In this document: positions 6,323-9,183 of the stretch, in pieces
Numbering within the stretch: position 1 is the stretch's first letter
How the letters are laid out: each line of letters begins with the position of its first letter
From: Chloroflexota bacterium
GTDB lineage: Bacteria; Chloroflexota; Dehalococcoidia; Dehalococcoidales; UBA2162
Assembly: GCA_016202525.1 (NCBI GenBank)
Contig: JACQOM010000085.1
Span: 1 to 9,183 of the forward strand
DNA: 9,183 nucleotides
Direction: 5' to 3'
The notes under the pieces: generated by a model
The model's database searches: none
What the model was told of the DNA's origin: nothing
Seen by the model: only the letters and a program-made list of their open reading frames with translations
Position numbers and translations under genes: made by a program

Positions 6323-7352
6323 TGGTTCCTCCTTTGGGATGTATCAACTCTCTTTTAATCAGCTCTTCGGCAATCTGGACGGCATTCAGGGCAGCTCCCT
6401 TGCGGATATTGTCGGCCACGACCCACATAGCCAGACCCCGGGGATGGGAGGCATCCTGCCGGATACGGCCCACATAGACCTCGTCGGTACCTGAGGCTGA
6501 CCAGGGTTGGGGATAAAGGCTGATAACCGGGTCATCCAGCAGTTTGACGCCGGGAGCCTGGGAGAGAATGCGTCGCGCCTCCTCGGGAGACATAGCCTGG
6601 GAAAATTCGATATGTACCGCCTCGCTATGTCCGTTGAACACCGGTACCCGGGCACAGGTGGCGGTAATAGCCATCTCATCGGCGTGCATTATCTTTCTGG
6701 TCTCTTCGACCATTTTCCACTCTTCTTTGGTATAGCCATTATCGAGGAAAACATCTATCTCCGGCAGTATATTAAAGGCTATTTGATGGGGATAAACATG
6801 CGGTACGGTGCCCTGTCCCTCCAGCACCTGCTTGGCCTGCTTGGTGAGTTCGTCCACTGCCGCTGAGCCGCTGCCTGACACTGCCTGATAGGTATCGACG
6901 ACAATCCGCTTGATGGGATTGACCTTATGCAACGGTTGCAGGGCGACCACCATCTGGATGGTGGAACAGTTGGGACTGGCTATAATGCCTTTATGCCATT
7001 TCAAATCATCCGCATTTACCTCAGGCACTACCAGCGGCACAGCCGGGTCGGCTCTGTAAGCCGAACTTTTATCAATAACCACTGTTCCTCCTTGAACGGC
7101 TATCGGGGCAAAGTGGCGGCTAACTCCGGCATCGATGGCAAAGAAGGCTATGTCCACTCCCTGAAAAGCTTCAGGGGTAGCCTCCTTGACCTCAACCTCC
7201 TGGTGATTGACGAACAGCTTCTTGCCCGCCGAACGGTCCGAGGCCAGGAGGATAACCGACTCCATAGGGAATTTGCGCTGCTCCAGGACCTTGATGCACT
7301 CCTGACCGACCATTCCGGTGGCGCCGGCAATAGCTACGTTATACCGTTTCAT
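6276..7352 (-). CDS. asd: Aspartate-semialdehyde dehydrogenase
   Basis: This cytosolic NADPH-dependent enzyme reduces aspartyl-4-phosphate to aspartate-4-semialdehyde, the substrate of DapA and the branch point to threonine and methionine. It has 358 residues. The N-terminal nucleotide loop is GATGMVG (10-16), the catalytic cysteine is Cys129 in SPNCST, the QAVSGSG segment spans 156-162, and Arg235 and His242 occur in ARVPVFNGHSEA. The chain is roughly 15-20 residues longer than the common form of about 340; the extra residues, after KRELIHPKGG, are polar and run over the dapA start, giving a 47-bp overlap. The ATG at 7352 has AGGAG five bases upstream, and its first bases overlap the dapB stop as ATGA. 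This supports one translationally linked dapB-asd-dapA unit. Confidence 0.96.
   Translation of the reverse strand: MKRYNVAIAGATGMVGQECIKVLEQRKFPMESVILLASDRSAGKKLFVNHQEVEVKEATPEAFQGVDIAFFAIDAGVSRHFAPIAVQGGTVVIDKSSAYRADPAVPLVVPEVNADDLKWHKGIIASPNCSTIQMVVALQPLHKVNPIKRIVVDTYQAVSGSGSAAVDELTKQAKQVLEGQGTVPHVYPHQIAFNILPEIDVFLDNGYTKEEWKMVEETRKIMHADEMAITATCARVPVFNGHSEAVHIEFSQAMSPEEARRILSQAPGVKLLDDPVISLYPQPWSASGTDEVYVGRIRQDASHPRGLAMWVVADNIRKGAALNAVQIAEELIKRELIHPKGGTNEKVRAVADSHGNSL
6328..6333 (-). promoter_or_regulatory. dapA Shine-Dalgarno site embedded in asd
   Basis: AGGAGG on the minus strand stands five bases before the dapA ATG at 6322. It lies within the last codons of asd, whose stop is 44 bases further on. 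Ribosomes finishing asd would therefore cross the dapA initiation region, which may couple output of the two enzymes. Confidence 0.7.
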
Positions 7353-8155
7353 TTTGTCTCCTGTAAGTTAAGTAGGATATCCAGTCCATACACCAGTCCC
7401 TGTCGTTTAACTACTTCCTTAATCGCCAGTATCACACCCGGCACATAGCATTCCCGGTTGATGGTATCATGCCGTATGCTCAGTGTCTGTCCCATTGCTC
7501 CAAAGATTATCTCCTGGTGTGCCATCAGCCCGGGCAGCCGCACACTATGAATCGTAATGCCGTCGATTTGCTCCCTCCGGCTGTTCTGGGTCTGCTCTGC
7601 TTCGCCGGGACGGACAAATGGTTTGCCTCTGGATTGAACCATGGCTCTGGCAGTCGACAGGGATGTTCCTGAAGGCGCATCCAGCTTCAGGTGGTGGTGC
7701 AACTCGATGATTTCAGCATAGTCGAGGTACTTAGCTGCTATTTTGGCCAAGTGGACCATCAGCACCGCTCCCAGAGCGAAGTTTGGCGCTATTACTGCAC
7801 CCACATGGTGAGTTTTGGCTATCTGGTCGATATCATCGATTTCAGAGGCGGCTAAGCCGGTGGTGCCTATTACCAGATGAACACCGCGCTGGCTGGCGAT
7901 GCGCACTGCGGGCATTGTCGCTTTAGCAACTGTAAAATCTACCATTACGTCGGGTTTGCAGGCGGTAATCAGGCGGTCTAAATCGGCATAGAAAGGTATT
8001 GTACCTAAGTTATCGGGTAAGATTAAGGAATCTCCGCTGGCTTTACGGTCCGCCGCGCCGACCAGCCGAATGTCATTCTGCCGGCATAGGCTGTTAACCA
8101 TCTCTCGTCCTACTCTACCCAGCGCCCCGTGAACAATTACCTTTATCGGCTCCAT
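7349..8155 (-). CDS. dapB: 4-hydroxy-tetrahydrodipicolinate reductase
   Basis: This cytosolic NAD(P)H-dependent enzyme reduces the DapA product to tetrahydrodipicolinate, the precursor of diaminopimelate and lysine. The 268 residues match the family's usual length of about 270. The N-terminal Rossmann loop GALGRVGREM spans residues 10-19; GTTG is at 97-100; APNFALG is at 123-129. The signature ELHHHLKLDAPSGT (151-164) carries the His153-His154 pair and Lys157 involved in substrate binding and proton transfer. The ATG at 8155 has GAGGG six bases upstream. The stop overlaps the asd start by four bases (ATGA). It lies 97 bp after pnp; that gap shows no convincing promoter or terminator. The next enzyme of the pathway, such as an LL-diaminopimelate aminotransferase or a succinylase-type route, is not in the window. 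Confidence 0.95.
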   Translation of the reverse strand: MEPIKVIVHGALGRVGREMVNSLCRQNDIRLVGAADRKASGDSLILPDNLGTIPFYADLDRLITACKPDVMVDFTVAKATMPAVRIASQRGVHLVIGTTGLAASEIDDIDQIAKTHHVGAVIAPNFALGAVLMVHLAKIAAKYLDYAEIIELHHHLKLDAPSGTSLSTARAMVQSRGKPFVRPGEAEQTQNSRREQIDGITIHSVRLPGLMAHQEIIFGAMGQTLSIRHDTINRECYVPGVILAIKEVVKRQGLVYGLDILLNLQETK

Positions 8156-8252
8156 GGCTTTCCCTCAGAGTAATAATACTAAGCCGTTAGATGGTTACCT
8201 GTTTATTTTGCCTCTTCGTTTGGCAGCGGATTTTCCGGTTTGTTCCGCATGT

Positions 8253-9183
8253 TTATCTTGATGGCGGCCGTCTATTTCTGGGTGGGCGAGATTCACGCTG
8301 TGACCTAAACGGGTAGTCGGGCGACGGCGTACCTTCGGATTTGCTATCGGCTGTTTGTGGTGTTAGCAGCGCTCGCCGTGACAGGTTTACCCTGCCCAGA
8401 TTATCGATATCGATTACTTTAACGGTAACCTCATCCCCAATTTTAACGATATCCTCGACATTGGCCACACGGTAATCAGCCAGTTCACTGACATGGACCA
8501 GGCCCTCTTTACCGGGCAGAATTTCCACCATGGCACCGAAGTTGAGGATGCGTGTTACTTTGCCAGTATAGACAGTGCCGACTTCTACTTCCTTGGTCAG
8601 GCTTTCGATTATCTCGATTGCCCGGCGGGCGGCCGCCCCGTCAGGCGAGCCGATAATCACAGTTCCGTCATCGCTGATATCGATAGTAGTCTTGGTTTCA
8701 TCGATAATCGAGCGGATGGTTTTGCCTCCGGGACCGATAACACTGCCGATTTTCTCAGTGGGAATTGACATCTTGTGCATCCGTGGTGCGTAGCGGCTGA
8801 GTTCCGTACGGCTGGTGTTGATTGTCCCGTTCATTATATTCAGGATGGTCAGGCGAGCTTCATGGGCTTGTTTTAGCGTCTTTGTAACGATTTCCATGCT
8901 CAAGCCTTTTAGTTTGGTGTCCATCTGCACTCCGGTGATGCCATCGGCGGTGCCAGCCACTTTGAAATCCATATCGCCGTAATTATCTTCTATGCCCTCG
9001 ATATCGGTCAGGATAGCATATTTACCTTCGTTATTGGTGACTAATCCCATGGCGATGCCAGCGACGGCTTTCTTTACCGGTATGCCGGCATCCATCAAGG
9101 CAAGGCTGCTGGCGCAAACACTGGCCATCGATGTGCTGCCGCTGGAGCTGAGGACCTCAGAGACAAGACGGATGGTGTAGGGG
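8253..9183 (-). CDS. pnp: Polynucleotide phosphorylase, C-terminal part (cut by the window edge)
   Basis: PNPase is a trimeric 3'-5' exoribonuclease that releases nucleoside diphosphates using phosphate, in RNA turnover. The frame stays open past the ATG at 9128 to the window edge (residues [10 protein letters not shown]), which matches the family, so that ATG is internal. About 309 residues are visible. Numbered from the first complete codon: the end of the second RNase PH domain, with the acidic GDMDFKVAG motif at 69-77; a KH domain at about 138-196 ([13 protein letters not shown]); an S1 domain at about 201-271 ([23 protein letters not shown]); then a 38-residue tail rich in Pro, Arg and Ser, ending in RRPPSR. 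The N-terminal RNase PH domain and the linker are outside the window. It is the first gene of the visible minus-strand run and lies 97 bp before dapB. Confidence 0.97.
   Translation of the reverse strand, partial: PYTIRLVSEVLSSSGSTSMASVCASSLALMDAGIPVKKAVAGIAMGLVTNNEGKYAILTDIEGIEDNYGDMDFKVAGTADGITGVQMDTKLKGLSMEIVTKTLKQAHEARLTILNIMNGTINTSRTELSRYAPRMHKMSIPTEKIGSVIGPGGKTIRSIIDETKTTIDISDDGTVIIGSPDGAAARRAIEIIESLTKEVEVGTVYTGKVTRILNFGAMVEILPGKEGLVHVSELADYRVANVEDIVKIGDEVTVKVIDIDNLGRVNLSRRALLTPQTADSKSEGTPSPDYPFRSQRESRPPRNRRPPSR

Noticed and set aside
6323..7348. Lysine riboswitch or attenuator controlling dapA
   Set aside because: dapA starts inside asd, leaving no leader; no such structure is apparent upstream of dapB either.
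6927..7448. Plus-strand open frame of 173 codons over asd and the dapB end
   Set aside because: It runs antisense to two well-identified genes, and the translation shows low-complexity, codon-shadow character with no motif.
8156..8252. Promoter or terminator between pnp and dapB
   Set aside because: There are AT-rich patches and a four-pair stem around AAA, but no paired -35/-10 spacing or stem with a T-run.

Overview
The window is 9.2 kb of gene-dense bacterial chromosome with two convergent gene blocks and no tRNA, rRNA, CRISPR array, insertion sequence or phage gene that I can see. Moderate GC, several TTG starts, the block pnp-dapB-asd-dapA, and an actinobacterial-type inositol lipid cluster together suggest a member of the Chloroflexota, most likely Dehalococcoidia. 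This placement is inference from gene order and protein character, not from a marker gene.

Left block, plus strand (about 60-4384): a myo-inositol-1-phosphate synthase (ino1), a GT4 glycosyltransferase resembling phosphatidylinositol mannosyltransferase PimA, a CDP-alcohol phosphatidyltransferase resembling phosphatidylinositol-phosphate synthase, and adenylosuccinate synthase (purA). The gaps are about 52, 20 and 20 bp, so these probably form one transcription unit. The first three make a coherent route: glucose-6-phosphate to inositol-phosphate, its attachment to CDP-diacylglycerol, and mannosylation of the resulting lipid. purA (AMP synthesis) appears to share only the transcript. The first 60 bases may hold the last codons of an upstream gene.

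Centre (4385-4525): a 141-bp convergent intergenic region holding one copy of a palindromic repeat of the kind often mistranslated as 'HPERSEG' proteins.

Right block, minus strand (read from 9183 down to 4526): the 3' two thirds or less of pnp (polynucleotide phosphorylase, cut by the window edge), dapB, asd, dapA, a cysteine-free carboxymuconolactone decarboxylase/AhpD-fold protein, and a small cupin. dapB and asd overlap by 4 bp, and asd and dapA by 47 bp. The dapA ribosome binding site lies inside asd, which suggests translational coupling. Asd, DapA and DapB are steps from aspartyl phosphate to tetrahydrodipicolinate, the branch to diaminopimelate and lysine. The last two small genes have no assigned role in that pathway.

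Most of this is conserved housekeeping content. I do not see a previously undescribed system. The points most worth a second look are the mycobacterial-style inositol lipid cluster, the palindromic repeat, the cysteine-less AhpD-like protein, and the coupled asd/dapA junction.
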